Of a stretch of 64,000 bases of DNA, positions 38,456 to 50,651 are shown piece by piece. Under the pieces are notes generated by a model. The model saw only the letters and a program-made list of their open reading frames with translations. It made no database searches and was not told the DNA's origin. The stretch's first letter is position 1. The number at the start of each line of letters is the position of its first letter. The position numbers and the translations under genes are program-made. Source of the stretch: Prinia subflava (lineage: Eukaryota; Chordata; Aves; Passeriformes; Cisticolidae). The stretch lies in the NCBI RefSeq assembly GCF_021018805.1, contig NC_086247.1, positions 134,271,602 through 134,335,601 of the forward strand, read 5' to 3'.

Positions 38456-41400
38456 AAATAATGAGCTGATTTTTATTTTCTTTTAAGTCAGACATTGATA
38501 TCTTGGATTTCATATAACCAGTTACTTATGTGTAAGATGACGATGGAAGAAAAAGCAAGAGATGTATGCCACTGTGATCTAATAAACAAGTTAATTTATA
38601 ATTTGAAAAAGAAAAATTGAAAAAATGAAAGGTAAAATATTCACAATGCTTGAAACGGTTCATGAAATGCTGATGGGAGAGAAATGACAAGGCCAGGGAA
38701 TCTAATGGTTTATGAGGTTATGGGAAGTGAAAGCTAGTCATCTACCATTACCCTTTGGTTGACCACTTCGATATGGTGAACAGAAAGGTTAAAGGTTTCA
38801 TGTTGTTTGCTTCTTCCCTTTTCCTTCTGGGAACAGTTGCATCCCTTTTCTTGGCTGGGTCAGCAGTAATGTCCTGACCTCATGAGGCATTTTCCCAGGA
38901 GTTAAAGTCCCCTCCCTCTGTTCCCTGCCCTCCTGTGTCCCATGGGATGGTGCTTCTCTCAGCAGCCCGATTAAATATTCCCCCAAAGAAGGAGGATGTG
39001 TCTTCCAAGGACTTTTCACTGGGATGGTAGGATTTTCTCTTTCCAGAGAAGACATGGTATTTATGGTAAAGGATCTTCTGGGTGCTTTTCTCTGCTATGC
39101 TTTTAAAAGCTATAAGCTTTTCCTAAGCCTCTCAGGGGTTACTGGGTCAGCCATGGCTTCTGCTTCCCAAGGAGTTCATTGGTTGGTGTTGATGTTAACA
39201 GTTCCAATCTGGTATAAAGTACTAAGCCAGTGAAAGGCAGTGAGCTCGTCACTGCTTCAAACAGGGCAGAAAAACACTCTCGTAGGTGGCTTGAAAGAGC
39301 ACAGCTTTTTCACAGATTGTCTATATGTTACCTGTTGTAAGTTTAATGTTTAACTGAATTTGATATATAGGTTAAAAAATGTAGTTTGTAGACTCCGGAT
39401 CTTTTTTCACACTGAACTCCTCTTTATTGAAGCTGTTGTGTTACTGGACTACCACAAGGTTCTCCAGTGCTACTATTAAGTGCTGGTTTTTTGTGACTTT
39501 GCCTTTTTGTTGATTGCCAAGTGTGGTGACATTTGTGTTTTGGTTGCATTGTTTACACATTTGCTTTTATCTGCTCACCTATCATGACAAAATTCAAGAG
39601 TTCTTGCTATTAGTACTAGACTTCTACTCCCTGTATCAAATGATACAGTAAAAGACTGAAAACTTTGTGGGTGCAGAGGTTATGGTGTGTGGGAAGGCTG
39701 CTTGGATGACCACCAGAGCACAGTTGTGGGCACCCAGTGTAAAAGTCTCACACTTTTCCTATTACTGCTTTCCAGTAGTTCCAGTGGTTCTGAAGGTCAG
39801 AGCAAAGAAAAGTACAGTATCAATGCAAAGACCATTGTAAATAAACACCCTGTTGTTCTTTCTGAAAACAGAAATGGCCAATTTGATCCTGTGCAGAAAA
39901 GAAAGGGAAAAAAAAAGAAAAACTTTAAGCAAATAACACTGGTTCTGGTAAGTCAGAAGGGTAAATCTGGACTTCGGGGGATTTATGAGAACATTAAGTT
40001 ACATGGCCAGGACACATTATACTGATGTGGACTGTAAAAAAGGGGAATACTTCCAACTTAAACTATGTTTATAACTTTTACCTCTGTCTTGTTGCATAAA
40101 ATGAGGATAAATAAAAGGAATTAATTTACAGTTGTAACTGATGAGAAAAGTTCTTTGGTGTTTGTTTTGTACCTCCAATCACAAAAATGTAACAGCTGGA
40201 AAAGATAGTTTATACTGGAATTTTTTCAATTTTTTTTTTTTTAGTGTTATGCAAGAAAAAACCCCAAAATATACAGGGTGAGCAGCAGGTGGCTGCTTAT
40301 GTCCTGGCAGTGTAGCCAGGGCCAGCCCTGCCATCTAGGGCTGTATTTTCCAGGGTTCCTTTGTTTGATGCCACCTGGCTGCAGTGCTGTGGCCAGGGAA
40401 GATGCAGGCGTGACAGAAATGTCTGACTGAGGCCAGGTGATTCTTCATCAAAATGTCTCAGCTACTTTGGAAGCTGCATTTCACTGTGACACTGAGCTTT
40501 TTAAGATTCTGGTCGCTTCCCAGATTTCCCTTTCTCTCTGTGGCCCCTGGGTGTATCATATACACATTTTAGCAAGAAGGGCTGCCAAACAACACAGAGC
40601 ATGAACAGTTTTGCACTTTGGATATGCCTGTGACCTTCCTTTGTTGCTTGGCACAGCAGTTGAAGGCAATGGGGAGAAGCACAGATGAAAAAGGAAGTGG
40701 GGAAATGAATTTTAAAATATGTTTTGAGTAATAGGCTCCTTGCTTTGCTGGCTGCTGTGTTTTTGCCAGCTGGGGAGAGCTGTGTAGTAATCATGTCAGA
40801 GTCAAAGGCCAGATCTAGCACTATCTCCTTCTGCTGATTTACTCCCTGAGCAGTGCAGAGAGGCAGGGCAGTACCAGCTCATGTGCTGGGGCTGCTTCCA
40901 GTGGCTCAGCAAACTCGGTCAGCTGCTGCTCAAAGACAAGTGACAGGACAGCATCCCACCAATTTCTCTCCTAACACACTCTTTCACAGCTTAGGCTGTC
41001 TCACTCCTTCTCTCTTCTTTGCCTTTTTATTTATTTCTTTTTCCTCTGTGACAGTTTTTCAGTCTTCAGGGTGTTTTAAATGTCACATTTCTGTCAGGTG
41101 TAAAAAGCTTTTTATGAGTGAGTTCTAACACTTCCCTGTCTGGCCTATGGAGGCCAAGTCATTACCTGACCCTCTGTGTTATCTTCCCTGCAGCAGATAA
41201 TCCTGAACAAAATGCCTTCTGAAGTCCCACCTTTCCCACCTCTCTTGGCCTTTTCCCTGCCTGGTTCTTGAGAGTGTGAGTGTTGAAGCCACTGCTCTGC
41301 CTGGTAGCTTTAGGATTGGGACCAGCCTAGTAGTAGCTCATACCTGATGTTTTTCTTTCCATGCCTTATGTTTTGTGAGTTGAGTCTGGGGGCAAGACTG

Positions 41401-42230
41401 AATACCCATGTTAACTCCTTGGTAATGTCCTTTGGGCTCAGCAATCCAGGATGTTTTGCTGTTTTTCTAGCTCCTTTGAGCTTCCATTTCCTGCTTTCCA
41501 TAGTTTCCACTTTGTTTCTGTCTTTTTGTGGTCTTTTAGCTCACTTGCCACCATTGTAGTTGGCTTGATCTGTGTCTGTTCCCTACAAATACAGGCAGCC
41601 CCCTTAGATCCTGTGAGAGATCTAGGAGAGCTCTGTGGGCTGCTTTTCTGCACTTTCTGTGTCTCACTATGTTTCTGCCTCATCTGACCTGCTACAGGTG
41701 GCTTCTGCTCTGAGTAGTCTTTAAGGCTTGTTTCCTGCCCAACCACTTAGTAACTTGTTCAGCTGAAATAAACCCCACCTTGTCTCTTTTAGGATCCAGG
41801 AAAAATAAATCTTTTCTTCTGTCACTCTGGGTCTAGTCTTTTTGGATTTTTTTGTATGCTTTCTCTGTTCCTACATCGCTGTGAGATGACAATGAACGCT
41901 TATGTGAATTTTTATGTATAGCATTTAAATGCCACATTAATGGAAGCATGAGAAGTTCATTGAGTATCAAAAAAGGGTAATTAACTAATCTAAAATACAT
42001 GTGTGTGGAGCTTGCTTACTTTGGGGAAAAAAGGTAGATAAAAAATAGTTCATTAGAAATACCTCAGTTCATAGAAAACAATATTATGAGATATGCAAGA
42101 GAGGAGATTTACTGCGCTCTTCACTCCATGATGTACAGCATGAGTTTGATCAAGTGGAGGCAGTGAAACTGAGTGAGAGCCTGAATGTTTTGTGAATGTA
42201 AAGTTCTGCTGTCCATTGCCTTGTGGTTGA

Positions 42231-42414
42231 TCCTTCCTGCCTTCCTGCCTGCCTTCCTGCCTGCCTTCCTGCCTGCCTTCCTGCCTGCCTTCCTGCCTGC
42301 CTGCCTGCCTGCCTGCCTTCCTGCCTCCCTCCCTTCCTCCCTCCCTCCCTTCCTCCCTCCCTTCCTCCCTTCCCTCCCATCCATCCCTCCCCTTCCTTCC
42401 CATCCATCCATCCT
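42231..42414 (+). repeat. Compound (CCTGCCTT)n / (CCTT,CCCT)n microsatellite
   Basis: The first 90 bases are copies of CCTGCCTT and CCTG. From 42324 to 42378 the sequence is 55 uninterrupted pyrimidines (CCCT/CCTT mixture), then CCATCCATCC units. All six overlapping ORFs here (Gly/Arg/Glu-rich on the minus strand, Pro/Leu/Cys-rich on the plus strand) come from the repeat. Length is likely to be variable. Confidence 0.95.
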
Positions 42415-45400
42415 ACTTTTGACACAGTAGTTAGCAAAGGATGGAGATAAAATCTAAAATGAAAACAGTTTAGTAAGGTTTGCCTTTTTTTTTTTTAAAT
42501 AAACTTCTGTAAATGTGAAAAAGTTCCCTAGAGTAAAATAAAATTAAGACTTACAGATATTTCAAAGCATTCCCAAGAAGTCTGATCTTCTACACACTTG
42601 ACAGGTATCTGCGTAACTTTTTCTTGCAACCTCTGAAAGTTAAAAAATAAGTAATTTTCTTTGTTCTCCCTGCCATTTTCTATACCTCCCACCATCATTG
42701 CTGCTCCTGGCCAAACTGATATTCTTCCTTCAGCCTTGTCTTGAAGTGCTGTGCTCAAGACAGTTCAGAGTGCTTCATGAGGCCCCAGACCCTCTCAGAC
42801 TCATTGTTTTGGTCCATGTGGGCTCTGTTCTTGCCTGGTCATCTTCCATGGTGCACTTTCACATGTTTGATGGTCATTCCTAATTGAGATCCTGTTCATA
42901 AATCCTGTCATTAGGACAACCACTGAGTCAGTTAAGTGTTTCTTTCATACAGAGTTGATGAATGTCTGCCCATTTACATCTATCCTGATAAATTGTGCTC
43001 TGTTTTTTCATTTAGTTCATTCTTCCAGTTTAGAAATACATAATTTTAGGCTGATTTTTCCCCTATTTGTTTCCTCTATTGTATTCATATGACAGAGTTT
43101 CAGGTTATGAACTGTCCATCTTTTTTCATATAGTTTAGTTTGTGCTTGTGCCTTTAATATTATTTCAGTGAGGACCTGTCACTTTTCTGAACTTTTTCCT
43201 TGAGTTGCTTATACTTAAATATGCAAGTATATTAAAATCTGCTTTCACATAGACCATTGTATTCATTGCCTTGTTATCAGCCTTTTCTGACTTTTTTCCA
43301 AATCCTGATTACCTTTTTGGTCTCACTTGCATATTTTAAACAAGTTCTACCAACTGATTAGAAACAAACCTAGAGAAGCTCCTTTTATTTTATCTTCTCT
43401 GCTTGTGATTTCCAGCATACTCAAAGATGTCACTCTTGCCCTGCTTGATTTCATTCTTCATAAATGTCTACATATTTTATGTATGCCATTAGGACAATGA
43501 ACTCTCTTTATATAATTGGTAATTATTCAAATAAAACCCTTATCATTTTCTTCAGGCTTGATTTTTTATAATGTGTCTCTTTCATGTCCCTTCCTTGGTT
43601 TGTTTTGGCTTTTTTGTTGATTTTATCCTTAAATCAGAGCGTTTCAGTGGTCTCTCTCACAGAGCAATTGAACTTCAGAGAAGGCCTGTATATTTGTTGT
43701 GCTAGACAACATGTTTTTTCTCCTGTCTTTGGATAGGAAATGTTATCTTCTAAATATTATCTTCTAAATCTAAATTCTGATTATGCAGTTATTAAACAAC
43801 TCTGTTAAGACATGATTTTTGTTACGCAGTAGACTTTCACTTCAATTAGTTACCATATTGAGAAATGGTTGAGAATGCAAAGTGACAAAAGAAAAGTTTG
43901 TGTAAATCGTTCAGTGATACCTAAACAGATAATTGTCTTCAGTTTTTAAGTGGATGCTGATTAATTAGGTGCACCATCTGTATTTTTTTCATGTGAAACA
44001 CGTCTTTATAAACCCATCATGATATCAAACACTATTAAAATAAGTTATTTTACAGTGAATATTTGAAAATTTAAGATAGTGTTACACTAAAGTAATATAA
44101 AAATTACAAAGCTGTGTAAAGCTGCTATAGTGTTTATATTTATTAATTTTAAGTAATTTTTATTCTGATTGTGCAGAAAAGGGTTCATTTTAGATGAAAA
44201 CAAGTAAAACATGCCTTTGTCTTCCAGTTTCTGACTCAAAAAATAACACAGCCATGAAAACACATCCTAGAAATTTTTACTTTGGTACCAATAAACCAAT
44301 TATTAAAAGTTCTTCATGCTAGCAAAAAAGAGTATTTCTTTGGGATGAAATACAAATTTAAAGCAAGATTAAAATGTATAATTTAAGTAATAACACAACT
44401 AATGTTATTGTATTGTGTCTTTCGATTCTCCACGTCTTGCAAAAAGTTTTTATTCACACAAAATGGAATGTTTAGCAGCATTGCAGCTCAATAGCCAACG
44501 CTTAAGCTTCACTCCTTAAGTTTCTTAATTTCTTTAAGTAGATACGGAAATAAAATATGGCTATTAATGAAACTAATCTAAATTTACAAAAATAAAGAGC
44601 AGAAGTCCACCATCTGTTCTCCTGTATCCCTGGAGTTACTTTGTGCACGTGGGTTATGCCATAAAGCCATTTACAAGCTTCTGGTTGACTACCAGCAATT
44701 CAGAAAGGATTACAGATCTCCTTGGAGTATAGCTATGGATTTTATATATTTTTGATAATAGAGGAAAGATACAGAATTTTGAAATTATTCTTTTAGAAGC
44801 TTTAGAAGTATGCAGAGTTTGAGTTGCTTCTATTTTGTGTCCAGTAATGTTTTGTATTGCATGTAAAAAGGCATTGGTGCACAGCGTGTTGGGGCTCACT
44901 GGCGTGCACACAACTGCCCCCACCAGATCCAGAGTGTGCATCAGCTCTTTACAGGGATAGGGACTTCGGGGTAAAAATCAGGGAAAATGAGAGAAAGAGG
45001 GAAAAAGGCAAGGGGAGACTGACTGGCCAGCTGGAGAAAGAAATGACCCCTGCTGAGTGTCCCCACCCTCCTCTGGGTGCTCTCTCCTCTTCAGCATGTG
45101 GCGATGACAAAGAAACTAAATTTTGGATTTCTCTGATGGAAACTAGACCCTACAAAATACAAGGCAAGACAGTTTGGGGCCTGGCGGGAAGAAGGGCTGA
45201 TTCTCATGCCAGTGGCAGTCATTTCCCAGGAGAACCTGCTGCAGCAACAGGTGTAGGTCTGTAAAATCCTGCATGATGTTGACGGTGTAAATGGCATCTG
45301 GTCATGAGTAAAACACTTCTATGTGTACTACCTGTTGTGTGTAGAGAAAACAGCTGTGTGCACCTAGGCAGCTGTATCATACAGGCCTCATTCCCTGGTC

Positions 45401-45872
45401 AGACTCAGCACAGGCCACTCCATCAGCTTTGGTTGAACCTGAGGAGATATGTCCTTGCATACCCACAGAAAATTCAGTCCACTCAGTTAACTAAAGTACA
45501 GAAAATTTAAGAAGTCTAGAAACCCCAATTAGAATTCTTACTGCTACTTTGCATTTTGTTGCCATGTCTCTTTTCTTACAAAAAGAAAATTGTTACAATT
45601 CTGTGTCATTTTATTTCATGTTTTTATAATAATTCTTGCTGCATCCAGCCTGGAATTAAACCTTAGCAGTTCAACAGCTATAATAAGAGTAAGGTTTATT
45701 GCCAGCTAATGTTTCATCTGCTGGCTAGATGACTAGCTGTGCACCAGCTGCAAAATATATTCTGTAAGGATATCATCATCACAGCACTTCACTCTTGCAT
45801 CTCATACACCCACCAGGAAACATATTTTATTTTGTGCTCTGAGCAAGGAATACAAATGAGATGTCTACAGGA

Positions 45873-45928
45873 AAAGTAAATAAGAATATTAGGAAATATT
45901 AAAGTAAATAAGAATATTAAGAAATATC
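45873..45928 (+). repeat. 28-bp tandem duplication
   Basis: Two adjacent 28-base copies (45873-45900 and 45901-45928), starting AAAGTAAATAAGAATATTA, agree at 26 of 28 positions. This looks like a recent local slippage duplication in AT-rich DNA. Confidence 0.85.
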
Positions 45929-47024
45929 AAAAATAAGTAATTGTGGTTTTGGCTTGTTAGTAGGAGAGACTTTAGTATGAGTGTTAGTATGAGAGTTTTC
46001 GGACAGGAACAGATGACAGATCCCACAAATCTTTAGGTGCTGATGATGGACTGCTTTTGGCACAGCCAGACACAGAATGGCCCAAAGCCTGGCTTTTAGC
46101 TGTGCTTTTGTTGGCTTGTCCCCTGCAGGGTTCTTCCTTGGTTCCTGGCTTATGTCAGAGAAGCCCTAGTACTGCTCCAGCTTAATTCTAAATATTTGGA
46201 GGATTTTTTTTTCTGTCAGAAAGGCATCTCCAGAACACATGAGCAAGGTCATGGCTCCTCCTGTACCAGGGCAGGAGGACTGCAGTGCAGCAGCAGCTGT
46301 GCTGGTGCTCACTGGTCTCCCATATGGGCACAGACATGCAGGTGGCCAGGCTGAGTCGTCAAGAATTGCCCTTTTGCCCAAAGCACAAAAGGAGGTTTAC
46401 AACATGCAAGAGATACAAGATACAGGAGAATTATAATAGATGAAGTTGTTGATGTAGAATTCATTTTACTTACGTATGCTATTCTGCCAAAATTATGATA
46501 TTTGTCCTAATAGTTTATATGTTTTGTATCAGCTTCATGTAAATTTGCTTCTTTAAAATAAAATGAAAAATTTTACGTAGAACTACATTTCTCATTAGCT
46601 TTGCTTTGAAAAGGTCTAGTTCCCAAGTCTCACAGTTGTTCTGCTTCCAGCAAATATTTGAACAGCAGAGCCAAAGTGTGCCTTGGCTCTAGCACTCTGC
46701 ATCTTACAGAATATTAAACCATTTGCAGTTAATTCTGTGCTGGAAGTTGCAAGGAGTTTTTGGCAATGGATATAAAGATTTCAGTCATACTGATGGTGTT
46801 TGAATATGTCAGTGTGACACTAGAAAAACATTGCCGGGGTGATCCTTTTGTTGTTCATTTTAATTAAACATAGAAAATTGCACATATGCACGTAATTAAA
46901 CAGAAAAACATACAAACTGTGTATATAATCACAGGTGCTCCAAAGGTAGAAAATGACATATTCAAAGTGTTTTGTGCTGTCTTAGCTTTCCTGTGCAGAT
47001 CTATAAAGTTATGGACTTTACTGA

Positions 47025-47027
<3 letters not shown>

Positions 47028-47064
<37 letters not shown>
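47028..47064 (+). repeat. (AT)n dinucleotide repeat
   Basis: About 18 uninterrupted AT units. It may form a cruciform and is likely to be polymorphic. Confidence 0.95.
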
Positions 47065-47066
<2 letters not shown>

Positions 47067-47369
47067 TATAGTCTGATTATATTTAACAGGTAGTTGTAGA
47101 TTATTTTATTTCTCCTTTGTTGTCATGGGATTGCTGCGTTAGCTTCCTGCTTGGGAAATAAAGACAGGCATTCATGACATTTAAAAAAGAGAGAAATCAT
47201 CCCTTAGAGACCACTTGCTTTTCCTCTTTTGAACTTGGAAGTTGATGGCAAAAAATGCATCCATTGAAAGGTTCTTGGATGCTGGGGAGAGCTCCTTGTG
47301 TTTCACACATTCTTGGGTTTTTTGCAAGGAAAGATCCGCCTGTATGCAAGGAAGATACAGAAGGTATTG

Positions 47370-47681
47370 CTCTCTAAAACTACTTGAGAGGAGGTCGGTC
47401 TCTTCTCCCAGACAACCAGTGACAGGACAAGAGGAAATGGTAGAGGAGGTTCAGGTTGGACATCAGGAAGAATTGTTGAACTGGAGGAGTGCTCAGGCAT
47501 TGGAATGGGCTACCCAGGGAGGTAGTGGAGTCATCATTCGTGGAAGTTTTCAAGAAATGACTGGACATGGCACTTAATGCTGTAGTTTAATTGACAAGGT
47601 GGTGTTTGGTCAAATGTTGGGCTCAGTGGTCTTGGTAGTTTTCTCCAGCCTAAATGCTTCTGTGATGCTGTGATTCTATAG
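47370..47681 (+). mobile_element. CR1 LINE 3' end fragment
   Basis: The block order of the CR1 3' region is clear: GGTCTCTTCTCCCAGACAAC, CAGTGACAGGACAAGAGGAA, GGTTGGACATCAGGAAGAAT, CATTGGAATGGGCTACCCAG, GGAGGTAGTGGAGTCATCAT, and the terminal CTTCTGTGATGCTGTGATTC. It is 5'-truncated, about 310 bp, and moderately diverged. ORFs on both strands over it are not genes. Confidence 0.92.
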
Positions 47682-49872
47682 TGCTGAGGTGGGAGAAAAT
47701 ATATTATTGTGAAGTTAATGTTGAACAATAGTACTATACACAGTGAGGGGTAAGTTAAAGATATCACCACCATTCCCCTAAGGTAAAGGTAGCCTCATTT
47801 TCACTTTTCCTAAGTAGGAGAGGATGTTTAAATTTCAAGTTTAGCGAATACTCATTTACCACAGCTTTGAATGTGCTGTGAATATGTGCTCTGTAATGTG
47901 TATCTAGGCTGTCAGGGAGTTTTGCAGTATAGATGCCATTTTAATTCAAAAATAAGAGGTATCTCAGATAGTGCAAGACCTACATAAACAATAGATACCC
48001 AGGTGAGGCATGAGGTAACATAAGATATGTCCATAAAATGTAATCATTGGAAAGGGGCAGGAGCCTTGAGGCAGCTGTAGTGTTTATCATATCCTCACAT
48101 AACTTCTCAGTTTTAGTTCAGCGTATGAGTTAAGAGCTAATAGAACATTTGGCTTTTCAGACTCTAAAATATCATCCTTGGAACATATAGCCGTATAATT
48201 CCTGGAAACAGAGCGGTCTAGCTACAAAATGTATGTTTTGAATAAAGGAAGAATTTTTTCAGCATAGTTTCTTAGAAAAACATGCTTAAAATATTATGTA
48301 AAAGTGAAACACTTTAGCAAACATTAACCTTTGGGTCTAGCATTTGTTGAGACTTTCTGATCCAACTGAAAAAATGAAGTGCAGAATTACTTAACTATTG
48401 AAACCAGCAAAAAAACCTTGCATAACACTGAATTAAGAAACAATGTAAGTGAAGAAGCATTTTTTAAGAGATTTTGGTAATAGAGTCTACATTTTTAACC
48501 ATTGCATTGCTGACTTATTTAGTGTTTACTTTAGCTTGCCGTGTCACAGAATTTTGCTTTTCCTGGATAATTTTTGTTTGTGAAGAGCCTGAAAATGTTA
48601 CTGCAAATCTTTTCTCTTTATGAACCTCAATTTAGCCAAAAAGCTAAGATCTGTTAAAATGCTGTCTCATAAGCTTGAGATGTCTCATAAGCATAAAACA
48701 TCCTCATTGTGACATTGAAAAAAGAACTTGAAATCCCAGAACAGTATTTTTATTGCAAATGACAGTTTTCATCTGTTTGCTTTAGCTGCCAGAATAAGCA
48801 TGTTTTCAGTAAGCACAAACAGACTTTTTCAGCTGTGCTGGTTTCCAGCTGTTCCTGTTAACTCCCCAAGGGGGTGGTATGGAAGAGCCACCTTTCTGGC
48901 ACACTTGCATGCAGACAACACACGGCCACCATTGAGTTTTGGCATTATGCTCTAATAAAAAAAGATCCTGCTCATATGAGAAAGCTTGGTGTGCGTCAGT
49001 ACAGCTATTTCAGTCTTTGCTGCCTCCTGAGCTGAATGTCAACCAACATTGGTGACTATTAAAATATGATTTCGCAAAAGGAAGTAAGAAACATGACTTT
49101 CAAGCTGTGTGTGAAGATGAGCTAAAATAGTAACAGAAGTATCTCTAGAGAGTACTAGAGAACAAAAAAAAATTCTCTGAAATCTACCTATTGTTAAGAA
49201 AAAATGGATCTGGCAGACTCTCTTTTTTACCAGCTGGATGTGTTGCATTTTCCTTCTCTTCAACACTGAGAGCAGGCATTGCTATAGGAGGGATTCCAAG
49301 GAACTGGAAAGATTCAAAGGCTTCCTCAGAAAGTTTCTCCAATGGGCCTTAATCCAAAGGAAGATGAGAATTAAGCTTTAATAGCTGAGTTTCTGTGCAG
49401 CAGCCTTACAGCCCATCTCGAGTCCGAGCAGGACTCGCAGGTGGCTCGTGCGATGGGCGCCAGTCCTTGCTGGCTGCTCTTGGGAAGGCACCAGAGAGCA
49501 GCGGTTGTGACATGATCTAGGCAAGAATTCAGTGAGCCAGCCCTGTGTAAAGTAGCAGAGCAAGCACTGGTAATGGCTGAACGTAGTTCACATTGCCATA
49601 ATTTTGGAGACAGATGGGAAAATGTATTCAGATCAAATAATTTTGTGTTTAACTGCTTCTCTCCCAGATCCTTCTGAAGGGATCTGTGCTATCCAAAGCC
49701 ATTATAGTTCAGAAGAGTTTGGATATCATTATAGCACTGTACTTACACTGCTACTTATTAACTACAATTGTACTGTGTTTTGTTCTCACACTGTACTTCT
49801 CAGCTCCTTCACTTCATTGTGATGCCCTAAGTTTTAGCTTTCATGTTTTTCAGATTCTGTGCTGCCTAGGGG

Positions 49873-50277
49873 TGTAGTTCTGAGCCTCATGTTAAGTGCC
49901 AGTAAGCTCTCTTCACAGAGTAGGTTGACAAAACAAATCCTTTTCCTGCTGAAGGTCAAGGACAACAAGTACAACTTTCAGGCCCAAAAGCACAAACAAC
50001 GGTGGAATGAAGGGAGGAACAAGAAGGATGGAACCTCACAACCTGGAGCTGTAATTGGACAATTAAACCCCAATAGGCAAATGGACCAAAAACTTATAAA
50101 AGTTTAAGATCTCATGACCAGTTGGCATTTGGTGACCGTTCCAAGTCCACCATGGGTGTAGCCCTGGTCAGGCTCCTGTCCTGCCCAAGGTGGATCCTGG
50201 AGGCCTTTCAATAAATATCTACTTTATTCTCTAGCTCTGTCTAGTCTCTGTTTCAGTTCAGCCTTCCCAAGGCATCA
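49873..50277 (+). mobile_element. Solo LTR of an avian endogenous retrovirus, sense orientation
   Basis: A 405-bp unit from TGTAGTTCTGAGCC to CCAAGGCATCA. It contains an inverted CCAAT-type element (GTAATTGGAC), a TATA box TTATAAAAGTTTAAGATC (TATAAA 50095-50100), and a poly(A) signal AATAAA (50210-50215) followed by a T/G-rich stretch. The layout U3-R-U5 and the R-region wording (GGTGACCGTTCCAAGTCC) match LTRs I know from passerine genomes. No internal viral genes are attached. Flanking bases give no clear target duplication. It has the same orientation as CACNB2, so its promoter and poly(A) signal could act on the host transcript. Confidence 0.85.
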
Positions 50278-50474
50278 GTTGGAAGTTTGAATACAGCACA
50301 AAACCCACTTACAATCAAAACTGGTAATTGGTAAATTCTACTTGCAATAACACTTCATTTTGCTTGTACTGGACTATAGAAAACTAAGTGTTTGTTTTCT
50401 ATTATGGATTTCTATGTTCCTCACTCATTGATATGTGAGAGAACCAGAGTTCCTGTATGTTTTTTTCACAACCA

Positions 50475-50651
50475 CAGTGGTCAAATACTGGAGCAAGATG
50501 CAGAGAGGTTATGTTGTTCTGTCCGTGGAGGTGTTTAAGACTCACTGGAACACAGCTCTGAGCAGCCTGATCAAACTGACCTGCTTTAGGCAGGAGTCAG
50601 ACTGAGAGACACCAGAGGCTCCTCCCTACCTCAGTTATTCTGTGGTTCTGG
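50475..50651 (+). mobile_element. CR1 LINE 3' end fragment
   Basis: CR1 3' UTR wording is recognisable: AGTGGTCAAATACTGGAGCA, GATGCAGAGAGGTTATG, CAGCCTGATCAAACTGACCT, GCTTTAGGCAGGAGTCAGAC, and the tail CAGTTATTCTGTGGTTCTG. About 175 bp, 5'-truncated and diverged. It lies 200 bases after the solo LTR. Confidence 0.88.

Noticed and set aside
38223..38486. Phe/Gly/Trp-rich ORF of 87 codons resembling membrane segments
   Set aside because: It is encoded by the G/T low-complexity tract; the hydrophobic look is due to TTT, GGG and TGG codons.
39687..40025. 112-codon ORF with Ser-rich and Lys-rich parts
   Set aside because: Composition reflects simple runs (AGTAGTTCCAGTGG, GGGAAAAAAAAAG). No family resemblance.
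41270..41830. Possible LTR or retrocopy ending in AATAAA near 41770-41810
   Set aside because: Two AATAAA hexamers and a T-rich context are present, but there are no TG/CA ends, no TATA box and no sequence I recognise.
42053..42437. Several overlapping Gly/Arg-rich and Pro/Leu/Cys-rich ORFs
   Set aside because: They are translations of the CCTGCCTT/CCCT microsatellite in different frames.
44857..45264. 135-codon ORF on the plus strand in intron 3
   Set aside because: Low-complexity Glu/Arg/Lys start and no recognisable domain. It could only be a cassette exon if flanked by splice sites in frame, which I did not find.
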